Positions 36,501-43,394 of a DNA stretch of 64,000 nt are shown piece after piece. The notes below the pieces were generated by a model, which was given only the letters and a program-made list of their open reading frames with translations, was not told the DNA's origin and did no database searches. A program made the translations under genes and the position numbers. The first letter of the stretch is position 1, and the number at the start of each line of letters is the position of its first letter. This DNA is from Flavobacterium nitrogenifigens (lineage in GTDB: Bacteria > Bacteroidota > Bacteroidia > Flavobacteriales > Flavobacteriaceae), in the NCBI RefSeq assembly GCF_003254565.1, contig NZ_QJRI01000170.1, forward strand, positions 1-64,000. The letters run 5' to 3'.

Positions 36501-36947
36501 ATGAAAAAAATAGCTCTTTTAATTGTTTTATTTATTAGTGTTACTTCTTGCGTAAGTACAAAATCGACTTTAAAAAATGTAGATGACAATGCGCCAGATT
36601 TGATTTTGAAAAAGGATAATACTTTTTCTATAACACAGTTTGCCAAAGACAAAAAATACGGTTACGATCCCGATTATCCTATTAATATATTTTATCAGAA
36701 CACCAATAATGAAACGTTAAATGAAATTCGTTTCTTAAATGCTTTAGCTGGTCCGAATGGCGAAAAAATAACGTATTCTAGATTAGAAACCTGCTGCCCA
36801 TTCCCTACTAAACGAAGCAATATGGGTGCTGGATTCCTAAATGTTTATGAACTGAAATGGGAAGGTCAAAAAAAGCCCGTTAAGCTTTATTTAAACATTT
36901 ATGAAAAAGGAGTTTTAATGGTTCCTGTAGGATTGAGGTTGAAATAA
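36501..36947 (+). CDS. Small lipoprotein of unknown function
   Basis: This 148-residue protein has a lipobox (SVTSC, Cys17) followed by VSTKSTLKNVDDNAPDL. The mature part contains KKYGYDPDYPINIFYQNTNN, FLNALAGPNGEKITY and a CC pair in ETCCPFPTKRSNMGAG. I recall close homologues across Flavobacteriaceae but no assigned function. It starts 19 bases after the YhhN stop and may belong to the same operon. Confidence 0.8.
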   Translation: MKKIALLIVLFISVTSCVSTKSTLKNVDDNAPDLILKKDNTFSITQFAKDKKYGYDPDYPINIFYQNTNNETLNEIRFLNALAGPNGEKITYSRLETCCPFPTKRSNMGAGFLNVYELKWEGQKKPVKLYLNIYEKGVLMVPVGLRLK

Positions 36948-36966
36948 ATAGGCTCAGATTAGGATT

Positions 36967-37314
36967 ATGCTTAATTTATTGCCATTGCTGCTCATTATTT
37001 TACCCGTATTATCACAATTAATATTAGGTACCTTTTCTGTATATAAACCCACGTCATTAAAATTCAACCGTATTTCCTGGATTAATTTTATTCTACAAAT
37101 TGCACTTTCCTTTGCGGCTTTTAATATTGCAGATTATAATTTTTCAAAACAATATGAACAATATCCAAATCCTGTAAGATGTGGAATGCCTCTTTTAGGC
37201 ATTGCTATGGCTTCTTTCTTTTTACTTTTCATACTGATTTTGATTATTGTGATACAATTTTTGATCAAAAGATGGAGAGAAAATAGATCGAAAAGACAGA
37301 TTAGTCAAAACTAA
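36967..37314 (+). CDS. Small membrane protein of unknown function
   Basis: This 115-residue protein has three predicted membrane helices (about 3-22, 38-56, 75-100) and a basic tail (KRWRENRSKRQ). No family was recognised. It lies 19 bases after the small lipoprotein gene and is the last plus-strand gene before the convergent merR. Confidence 0.7.
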   Translation: MLNLLPLLLIILPVLSQLILGTFSVYKPTSLKFNRISWINFILQIALSFAAFNIADYNFSKQYEQYPNPVRCGMPLLGIAMASFFLLFILILIIVIQFLIKRWRENRSKRQISQN

Positions 37315-37329
37315 AAAGCAGTACAGCGA

Positions 37330-37647
37330 TTATTTTTTTTGCAATTTGCTTAAAGTTTCTTCAATCATTTCCATACGTTTCTTCACCTTTTCTGCAGAAG
37401 CATCTAGGGTATAGCCTTCATCTGTAAGCTCTTTTATTAGGAGCATTTTTTTTATATTTTCATAATTATACCTACGGTTCTTACCCTCTTCTTCGGTAAG
37501 ACTTGATATAATTCCTTTATCTTCCCAATAACGAATTTGACGTGTTGGAATACCTGTAATCTGCGATACTTCTCCAATACCAACTACCAATTTATCTAAA
37601 AAATCAAAATCAAATGACAAGTCTTTATTTGCTTTTGCTTTACCCAT
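37330..37647 (-). CDS. MerR-family transcriptional regulator
   Basis: From the ATG at 37647 the protein has 105 residues. The winged-helix domain spans about 25-95: VGIGEVSQITGIPTRQIRYW, EDKGII, RRYNYENIKKMLLIKELTDEGYTLD. A short coiled coil ends the protein, and there is no effector domain, so it belongs to the small MerR group. A frame to a TTG at 37665 was rejected because that codon sits at the predicted transcription start. Two palindromes in the divergent promoter region are good candidate operators, implying control of itself and of the 37750-39480 genes. Confidence 0.9.
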   Translation of the reverse strand: MGKAKANKDLSFDFDFLDKLVVGIGEVSQITGIPTRQIRYWEDKGIISSLTEEEGKNRRYNYENIKKMLLIKELTDEGYTLDASAEKVKKRMEMIEETLSKLQKK

Positions 37648-37657
37648 TTTGTAAATT

Positions 37658-37724
37658 ATTTGCAATTAATGTTGCAAATATAAAATAACAGTCCTTAATT
37701 TGCAATTGTAAATTATTTACAATT
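37658..37724. promoter_or_regulatory. Divergent promoter/operator region of merR
   Basis: On the minus strand TTG (37703-37705), a 20-base spacer and TATATTTG (37675-37682) form the merR promoter. A 21-bp perfect palindrome, arms AATTGTAAAT/ATTTACAATT around one T, lies at 37704-37724 and touches the -33 element. A second dyad, ATTTGCAA-N6-TTGCAAAT, lies at 37658-37679 over the -7 element. Both could bind the MerR protein. Confidence 0.7.
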
Positions 37725-37749
37725 ATTGACAATTAAAAACAATTTAGGA

Positions 37750-38817
37750 ATGAAAAATACAATTTTAATTTTTACAGTATTAATAACTTTTTCAACATCT
37801 GCTATGATAGCAAAAGCCCATAATTCTAAAACATATACCATGGAAAAAGTATCTTACCATGAGGCAAAATCTCATTTAAATGCTTTCAGAGAAGTGATAA
37901 CAATTCCTTCTGATTATTATTTTAAATCAGTAAAAAGAATAAAAGCAGATAATACTCCCGCCTTTTTATTTCGTTTTGAAAAACCTGAAAATAACGATAC
38001 AGAAGAACATTTCTCATTTGTTATTTCAGAAAAAGACAAGCAGATTTTAGGATTTACCATAATGGATCAAAAATATTCTAATTCAAAAATAGTTTCAAAA
38101 AAAGATGCAGAAAAAACAGCTAAAGACTTTTTATTGAAGTTGGATAATTCCTTAGCTGGTGAATTAAAAAATCTGTGGATTGAAAGACATGATGAAAAAG
38201 TGACAATAAATAAAACTGAAACCATTGTCAGCGGAATGAAATATAAATGCTACAATGCTTCTCGCCAAGATTATGTCTGGGTTATAGTTGGTTTTGATAA
38301 TTCTGTCATTACATTCGAACGTAATATAAAGTGGGATAATAACAAACACGAGCGTATTACTGAAAAATGGCTTCACGATAACTGGATCAAAGTAAATGTT
38401 TTAGATTCCAATTCTGAAAAAGAGATCTTAAAAAAAATGGTTGAAGAAACTTTTGCAAATGGGGCATTAAACAAATTGGACACTAAAGAAATGGCTAGAG
38501 GTTTTCATCCTGATTTTGCAATAGTTATCGCAAAAGAAAATGATCTTTTTCGTCTTCCTTTAAAAACCTGGATAAAAGTTGTCGAAGATTATAAAAATTC
38601 TCCTGACAAAAGAAATTCTGGCATTAGAAATTTGGAATATACTATTGAAATTCTAGACATTACAAAAAACATAGCTTCTGTAAAAATAGAATTTTATAGA
38701 GATCAGAAATTAATCATAACAGATTACCTTTCTTATATAAAATACCCAGATGGATGGAAAGCCGTTGCTAAGATATCAAACGAGCACATTACAAACCCAC
38801 TTCAGCTTAATTTATAA
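37750..38817 (+). CDS. Exported protein with NTF2-like C-terminal domain
   Basis: From the ATG at 37750 it has 355 residues; the frame reaches a TTG at 37726, which is less likely. A signal peptide ends near MIAKAHN (about residue 22). The middle part (about 30-190) looks PepSY-like, with YHEAKSHLNAFREVITIP and KKDAEKTAKDFLLKL. The C-terminal 140 residues form an NTF2-like or putative lumazine-binding domain (KKMVEETFANGALNKLDTKE, then DYLSYIKYPDGWKAVAKIS). The function is unknown. It is divergent from merR and 9 bases before the isochorismatase-type gene. Confidence 0.75.
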   Translation: MKNTILIFTVLITFSTSAMIAKAHNSKTYTMEKVSYHEAKSHLNAFREVITIPSDYYFKSVKRIKADNTPAFLFRFEKPENNDTEEHFSFVISEKDKQILGFTIMDQKYSNSKIVSKKDAEKTAKDFLLKLDNSLAGELKNLWIERHDEKVTINKTETIVSGMKYKCYNASRQDYVWVIVGFDNSVITFERNIKWDNNKHERITEKWLHDNWIKVNVLDSNSEKEILKKMVEETFANGALNKLDTKEMARGFHPDFAIVIAKENDLFRLPLKTWIKVVEDYKNSPDKRNSGIRNLEYTIEILDITKNIASVKIEFYRDQKLIITDYLSYIKYPDGWKAVAKISNEHITNPLQLNL

Positions 38818-38826
38818 TCAATCATT

Positions 38827-39480
38827 ATGAGAATATTATTTTTATTAATTCTAACTATTCTAAACATGAATACAATTGAATCGCAAACAAAAGAGAAAGC
38901 CGCTCTTATTTTAATAGAAACTCAAAACGAATGGATGCATGAAAGTGGCAAATTGCGAAAATTATTAATAGCTGACGAGCAAATGATGTTAAATTCAATC
39001 ACAAACATTGAAAAGCTTCTTACCTATTCACGTAAAAACAACATCGAAGTCATTCATGTTGGATTACGCTTTGAAAAAGGTTATCCTGAACTAGCAAATG
39101 GCAAAAGCGGATTACGAAAAGCTATTCCAAAGGCTGGAACATTTCCGATTAATGAATTTGGTTCTCAATTTTATGAAAGTGTAAAACCTATTCAAGGCGA
39201 ATTCATTGTAACTGGACGTACTGGTGCAAGTGGATTTACGGGCTCTAATCTAGATGTTTATCTTCGTAACAATAAAATTGAAAATCTTTACATTGTAGGT
39301 TATGCAACTCATGTTTGTGTAGAAAGCACTTTAAGAGATGCACATGAAAGAAGTTATAATACTTATGTCATTTCGGATGCTACTTCGGCCTTTAATAAAA
39401 CCCAACAGGAATATTTTTTAAATGAAATTGTTCATCATTTTGGAGAACATTTGACCACCCAAAATTTTCTTAATAATTAA
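38827..39480 (+). CDS. Exported isochorismatase-fold hydrolase with altered triad
   Basis: This 217-residue protein has a signal-like N-terminus (MRILFLLILTILNMNTIESQ). The isochorismatase fold is clear, with nucleophile Cys164 in GYATHVCVESTLRDAHERSY and the following VISDATSAF. By my alignment the usual Asp of LVIDxQN is Glu31 (ALILIETQNEW) and the usual Lys of VxKxxxSAF is Arg131 (IVTGRTGASGF), so the D-K-C triad would be E-R-C. It could be a distinct amidase-like subfamily. It forms an operon with the NTF2-like gene under the divergent MerR. Confidence 0.85.
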   Translation: MRILFLLILTILNMNTIESQTKEKAALILIETQNEWMHESGKLRKLLIADEQMMLNSITNIEKLLTYSRKNNIEVIHVGLRFEKGYPELANGKSGLRKAIPKAGTFPINEFGSQFYESVKPIQGEFIVTGRTGASGFTGSNLDVYLRNNKIENLYIVGYATHVCVESTLRDAHERSYNTYVISDATSAFNKTQQEYFLNEIVHHFGEHLTTQNFLNN

Positions 39481-39742
39481 AAACATATTAATTCTACTAA
39501 ATTTCTGCCCTGTTAGCAATTCCAAAAAAGATAAGTCTAAAAAGACAATTAAACTGCAAAACTCTAAAAACATGATAAATGTCATCTATTAGTTCCTTTT
39601 CATGCTTTAATATTGCCTCGGAAAAAGCATTTAATCATTCTAAAGAAATTTTAGCAATTCGTTAATTTTACTAAGCTACAGGTCAGTTATTAGAGTTCTT
39701 AAAATAATCTTAAATCTTCATCTGCTATTCATAAATCATAAC
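39481..39742. other. Gene-free stretch before kdsA
   Basis: About 260 bases with no convincing reading frame, hairpin or repeat on either strand; only the kdsA -7 box at its right edge is recognisable. Confidence 0.5.
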
Positions 39743-39750
39743 TACCTTTG
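39743..39750 (+). promoter_or_regulatory. -7 box of kdsA
   Basis: TACCTTTG, 21 bases before the ATG at 39771; it excludes the in-frame TTG at 39753 as the translation start. Confidence 0.5.
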
Positions 39751-39770
39751 CATTGCAAAAAAATAATTTT

Positions 39771-40589
39771 ATGAACTTACAACATATTCCACAAATTAAG
39801 CATACTGACAGCGGAAATTTCTTTTTATTAGCAGGGCCTTGCGCTATTGAAGGAGAGGAAATGGCTCTTAGAATTGCTGAAAAACTAGTTGGTATTACCG
39901 ACAATCTTCAGATTCCTTATGTATTTAAAGGATCTTTTAAAAAAGCAAACCGTTCTAGAATTGACAGTTTTTCTGGAATTGGTGACGAAAAAGCATTAAA
40001 AATCTTAAGAAAAGTTTCTGAAACTTTCCACGTTCCAACAGTAACAGATATTCATACCAATGAAGATGCTGATATGGCAGCACAATATGTAGATGTATTA
40101 CAAATTCCTGCTTTCTTGGTTCGCCAGACTGATCTTGTAGTAGCAGCTGCCAACACAGGAAAAACAGTAAACTTGAAAAAAGGACAATTTATGAGTCCAG
40201 AAAGCATGAAACATGCTGTTCAGAAAGTTTTAGACTGTAATAACGAAAATGTTATGGTTACAGATCGTGGTACAATGTTTGGCTACCAAGACATGATTGT
40301 TGATTTTAGAGGAATTCCTACTATGCAGCAATATGCTTCTACAGTTCTAGACGTAACGCACTCTCTTCAACAGCCAAATCAAACTGCTGGAGTTACAGGT
40401 GGAAGACCTGACATGATCGAAACAGTAGCAAAAGCTGGTATTGCAGTTGGTGTTGATGGCATTTTTATTGAAACACATTTTGATCCTGCAAATGCAAAAA
40501 GTGATGGTGCTAATATGCTTCATTTAGACTATTTTGAAGGTTTAATGAACAAGTTGGTAGCCATCAGAAAAACTGTAAACGCCTTTTAA
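39771..40589 (+). CDS. kdsA: 3-deoxy-8-phosphooctulonate synthase (KDO-8-P synthase)
   Basis: From the ATG at 39771 this enzyme has 272 residues. It condenses phosphoenolpyruvate with arabinose 5-phosphate, the first step to KDO of lipopolysaccharide. Family motifs are intact: VFKGSFKKANRSRIDSF, IQIPAFLVRQTDL-type segment QIPAFLVRQTDL, KKGQFMSP and DVTHSLQQP. Cys24 in LLAGPCAIE places it with the metal-dependent enzymes (the metal-independent E. coli type has Asn there). It is followed after 23 bases by an outer-membrane-type gene, probably cotranscribed. Confidence 0.95.
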   Translation: MNLQHIPQIKHTDSGNFFLLAGPCAIEGEEMALRIAEKLVGITDNLQIPYVFKGSFKKANRSRIDSFSGIGDEKALKILRKVSETFHVPTVTDIHTNEDADMAAQYVDVLQIPAFLVRQTDLVVAAANTGKTVNLKKGQFMSPESMKHAVQKVLDCNNENVMVTDRGTMFGYQDMIVDFRGIPTMQQYASTVLDVTHSLQQPNQTAGVTGGRPDMIETVAKAGIAVGVDGIFIETHFDPANAKSDGANMLHLDYFEGLMNKLVAIRKTVNAF

Positions 40590-40612
40590 TAATTTTATAA
40601 TACTTAAGTTCT

Positions 40613-41518
40613 TTGAAAACAAAAATTTTATTTTTCTTACTGACTTGTGTTTCTTTAAACACATTTGCTCAGGAAGAAATACCAGTACAAAAATATGCCG
40701 CACACAACAAAGGTAAATTCTTTGTAATGTGGGGCGGTAATAGAGAAAGCTACTCAAAATCTGATGTAAACTTTAGAGGTAAAGATTACAATTTTACTGT
40801 TGAGAATATGTCTGCTCATGACAAACCAAAAGGATGGCACGTAGACTATGTTAATCCTGTAAATATGACTATTCCTCAAACTAATTTGAGATTAGGATAT
40901 TTTTTCAGTGATCATTATAGTGTTACAATTGGTGTTGACCATATGAAATATGTAATGGCACAAAATCAAATTGCAAATGTTACCGGAAACATCAATTTGC
41001 CTTCAGATGATCCTGCATCAATTTACAATGGTAATTACAACAATACTCCTGTCGATATGTCTCAAGGAGGAGCCAAAGAAGGTGGTTACGGCAATGGTGA
41101 AATAAATGTAAACGGTCCAGCTTTTTTAATGTACGAACATACAGATGGATTAAACTACATTAATACTGAAGTTGCCAGATTTGATGATGTTTCTAAATGG
41201 TTTGGATTGCCAAATATTGACAAAGTTCAGATTAACTTAACTGAAGGTATTGGAGCTGGTGTTTTATATCCAAAAACTAATACTACAATTTTAGGTAAAG
41301 AGCGCCATGATGATTTTCATGTTTCTGGTTATGGGGTTTCTGCAAAAGCTGGTTTAAATATTACCTTTTTTAAACATTTCTATGTTCAAGGAGAGTTAAA
41401 AGGTGGTTATATCAACATGCAGGATATTAAAACTACTACAAGTCCTGAAGATAAAGCTTCTCAGCACTTTACTTATTTCCAACGAATTATTGCAGTTGGA
41501 GGTATTTTTAGAATCTAA
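40613..41518 (+). CDS. Probable outer-membrane beta-barrel protein, TTG start
   Basis: This 301-residue protein has a signal peptide (KTKILFFLLTCVSLNTFAQ) that begins immediately at a TTG codon (40613-40615). The upstream frame is closed by a TAA at 40598 and contains no ATG, so TTG must be the start unless the base is a sequencing error. The mature part shows alternating amphipathic strands (LRLGYFFSDHYSVTIGVDHM, GLNITFFKHFYVQGELKGGY) and ends GGIFRI with a strand-like C-terminus, as in outer-membrane barrels. The function is unknown; position directly after kdsA suggests an envelope role. Confidence 0.75.
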   Translation: MKTKILFFLLTCVSLNTFAQEEIPVQKYAAHNKGKFFVMWGGNRESYSKSDVNFRGKDYNFTVENMSAHDKPKGWHVDYVNPVNMTIPQTNLRLGYFFSDHYSVTIGVDHMKYVMAQNQIANVTGNINLPSDDPASIYNGNYNNTPVDMSQGGAKEGGYGNGEINVNGPAFLMYEHTDGLNYINTEVARFDDVSKWFGLPNIDKVQINLTEGIGAGVLYPKTNTTILGKERHDDFHVSGYGVSAKAGLNITFFKHFYVQGELKGGYINMQDIKTTTSPEDKASQHFTYFQRIIAVGGIFRI

Positions 41519-41541
41519 TATTTCGCAAAATATATTTAGAA

Positions 41542-41577
41542 AATAGCTGTCATTTTATTTGGCAGCTATTTTTTTTA
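41542..41577 (+). terminator. Terminator after the kdsA unit
   Basis: Stem AATAGCTGTC/GGCAGCTATT (one mismatch) with a 9-base loop, followed by TTTTTTT. Confidence 0.8.
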
Positions 41578-41584
41578 TCATTTA

Positions 41585-41599
41585 CTTTGCAACTCAAAG
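41585..41599 (+). promoter_or_regulatory. CTTTG-N5-CAAAG dyad upstream of C92 peptidase gene
   Basis: The dyad lies 19 bases before the ATG at 41618, and the surrounding bases strongly resemble those before the gene at 42386 (dyad 42351-42365). TTACTTTG over its left arm is one base off a -7 box, so it may combine promoter and operator. Confidence 0.4.
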
Positions 41600-41617
41600 T
41601 ACTTTAAACTATACTTT

Positions 41618-42298
41618 ATGAAAATCAAAAAATATCTATTCCCGATCATTACTTTTATCATAAGCTTTGGCTGTGCCTTGTTTGTTGCTATAAAAGTTTT
41701 TCCAAATAATACATTTACAGGAAACAAAGAAGAAAAAGAAAAAACAACAGTGAGCAAGTTTAAAGATGGCGATCTTATTTTTCAAACTTCGGAATCTAAA
41801 CAATGCGAAGCCGTTCGAATTGCAACAAACTCTAAATTCTCACATTGTGGCATTATTTACGATATTAACGGAAATTGGTTTGTTTTTGAAGCCGTTCAGC
41901 CGGTAAAACTTACTCCACTTGAAGACTGGATCAAACACGGAAAAGATAGCAAATATCTCGTAAAAAGATTAAAAGACGATAGTGTTTTAAATCCGGAGGT
42001 TTTACAAAAAATGAAAGATTATAGCCAGCAATTCGACGGTAAAGAATATGATGCTTATTTTGAATGGACTGACAACAGAATATATTGCTCTGAATTGATT
42101 TGGAAGATTTACAAAAATGCCGCAGGAATCGAATTGTCTAAGCTTAGAGAATTGAAAGATTTTAATTTGCAAGATCCAAGAGTTCAGAAAATACTAAAAG
42201 AGCGTTACGGTAACGATATTCCGTTAGAGGAAAAAGTCGTTACTCCTTCTGATATTGCCGAATCTAATATATTAAAAACAGTAGTAGACACTTATTAA
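41618..42298 (+). CDS. YiiX-like permuted papain-fold hydrolase (peptidase C92)
   Basis: This 226-residue protein has an N-terminal membrane anchor or signal (about 5-28). The permuted NlpC/P60-type domain carries DGDLIFQTSESKQ, the catalytic His in NSKFSHCGIIY (near residue 88) and the catalytic Cys in NRIYCSELIWKIYKN (near 154). Family members are annotated YiiX/YebB-like cysteine hydrolases; substrates may be lipids or cell-wall peptides. It ends in a terminator and shares an upstream motif with the Coq4-like gene. Confidence 0.88.
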   Translation: MKIKKYLFPIITFIISFGCALFVAIKVFPNNTFTGNKEEKEKTTVSKFKDGDLIFQTSESKQCEAVRIATNSKFSHCGIIYDINGNWFVFEAVQPVKLTPLEDWIKHGKDSKYLVKRLKDDSVLNPEVLQKMKDYSQQFDGKEYDAYFEWTDNRIYCSELIWKIYKNAAGIELSKLRELKDFNLQDPRVQKILKERYGNDIPLEEKVVTPSDIAESNILKTVVDTY

Positions 42299-42304
42299 TA
42301 TCTT

Positions 42305-42337
42305 AAAAAGCTAGTCTTAATTCATTCTAGCTTTTTT
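42305..42337 (+). terminator. Terminator after C92 peptidase gene
   Basis: Stem AAAAAGCTAG/CTAGCTTTTT with a 12-base loop, ending in a T run. Confidence 0.75.
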
Positions 42338-42350
42338 ATTTGCTAATCAA

Positions 42351-42365
42351 CTTTGAAATTCAAAG
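42351..42365 (+). promoter_or_regulatory. CTTTG-N5-CAAAG dyad upstream of Coq4-like gene
   Basis: CTTTGAAATTCAAAG is a perfect dyad 20 bases before the ATG at 42386. The flank (GAACTTTTAAACTA) matches the region before 41618 closely, so the two genes may share a regulator. Confidence 0.4.
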
Positions 42366-42385
42366 AACTTTTAAACTAATACCTT

Positions 42386-42838
42386 ATGAGAGATTATTTG
42401 ATTGAAAAACTGTATGAATGTTCTAAAAAACCGTATCAAAAATATTTTAAAAAGAATGAACCTTGGGACATCAACAAGACTCACTTAATGAGCTATCCTG
42501 AAGAAAGTCTAGGATTTGGCTTGGGAAGTTTTCTTTACAAAAACCATTTTGATATTCAGGAAAAACTAGAAGATCACGACATTATTCATGTTTTGACCAA
42601 TACTGGAGTTTCAGTTTATGAAGAAATCGGTATGCAATATTATTTACTCGGAAACGGAAAGAAAAGCTTGTATCTGTTTATGGTAATAGCAACTGGAACT
42701 ATTTTTTACCCAAAACGAATGAGCTACTTCATTCAGCAATTTAAAAGAGGAAAAAAGGCAAATGCTTTTCATTATCTCGATTTTTCAAAAATGCTTTTTA
42801 TGCCAATTCAAACTATTCAGCAAACTTTTAATATTTAA
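42386..42838 (+). CDS. Coq4-like protein
   Basis: This 150-residue soluble protein carries the zinc-ligand motif of Coq4, HDxxH-x11-E: H64, D65, H68 and E80 in EDHDIIHVLTNTGVSVYEE. The rest also fits, with EEIGMQYYLLGNGKKSLYLF and a C-terminal HYLDFSKML. Coq4 organises and catalyses a step in ubiquinone synthesis in mitochondria and proteobacteria. Bacteroidetes are not known to make ubiquinone and use menaquinone, so the role here must differ. The next small membrane protein gene starts 6 bases on. Confidence 0.8.
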   Translation: MRDYLIEKLYECSKKPYQKYFKKNEPWDINKTHLMSYPEESLGFGLGSFLYKNHFDIQEKLEDHDIIHVLTNTGVSVYEEIGMQYYLLGNGKKSLYLFMVIATGTIFYPKRMSYFIQQFKRGKKANAFHYLDFSKMLFMPIQTIQQTFNI

Positions 42839-42844
42839 AAAATA

Positions 42845-43150
42845 ATGAAAACAATACACAAAAAACCTTTTCAAGAAAAGCAATCTATAGAATTGGCGGT
42901 TGGCACATTTACAATTAGTACAATACTGTTTATGCTTTATATTATTTCAAATGAAAGTCCAAATGTTTTGGTAATTGCGTGGCCATTTGCTTTAGCGGCT
43001 ATTGTAGTCAATTTGATTATGTTTTTTCATTTAGCCGAAAAGTTTATTCATTTACCTCAACAACGAAAAGACATTGGTTTTAAAATCATATTGTTGCTTT
43101 CTAACATTCCAATCACCTTTTTGTATTATCTGGTTGTAATGAGATCTTGA
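42845..43150 (+). CDS. Small membrane protein next to Coq4-like gene
   Basis: This 101-residue protein has a basic N-terminus (MKTIHKKPFQEKQ) and three hydrophobic segments (about 18-40, 44-65, 78-98). No family was recognised. It begins 6 bases after the Coq4-like stop and so is almost certainly cotranscribed and probably functionally tied to it. It is followed by a long palindromic repeat. Confidence 0.7.
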   Translation: MKTIHKKPFQEKQSIELAVGTFTISTILFMLYIISNESPNVLVIAWPFALAAIVVNLIMFFHLAEKFIHLPQQRKDIGFKIILLLSNIPITFLYYLVVMRS

Positions 43151-43179
43151 TCTTTAAAATCATATTCATAAAAAACACT

Positions 43180-43340
43180 ACCATAAACCCCAGAGGGGTA
43201 AAATATTTATAGAATTTCAATAAGAAAATGAAAAAAGCTCCAGCGGAGCGACATATAGTTTAATATGTCGCTCCGCTGGAACTTTATATTTGGAAACATT
43301 TTTTCCTTTTCTATAAATATGCAGCTTCTCCGAAGCTTAC
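43180..43340. repeat. Composite palindromic repeat (CCCCAGAGGGG / CAGCGGAGCG type)
   Basis: Components in order: the dyad CCCCAGAGGGG (43188-43198), ATATTTATAGAA, a perfect 18-bp stem (arms 43239-43256 and 43263-43280, containing CAGCGGAGCGACATAT) around AGTTTA, the complement TTCTATAAATAT near 43309-43320, and an AGCTTC-TCC-GAAGCT dyad. The outer and inner inverted repeats nest. It separates the convergent Coq4-like unit and M28 peptidase gene. Confidence 0.85.
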
Positions 43341-43394
43341 AAAAAAAGAGCTATCCTTTTGAGACAACCCTTTTCGATTTATTATTTTTGAAAC

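Noticed and set aside
37648..37665. Upstream TTG start for merR
   Set aside because: It coincides with the predicted transcription start; the ATG at 37647 gives a family-like N-terminus.
43180..43340. Insertion sequence remnant
   Set aside because: No transposase frame or target duplication is visible; it is better described as a non-coding palindromic repeat.
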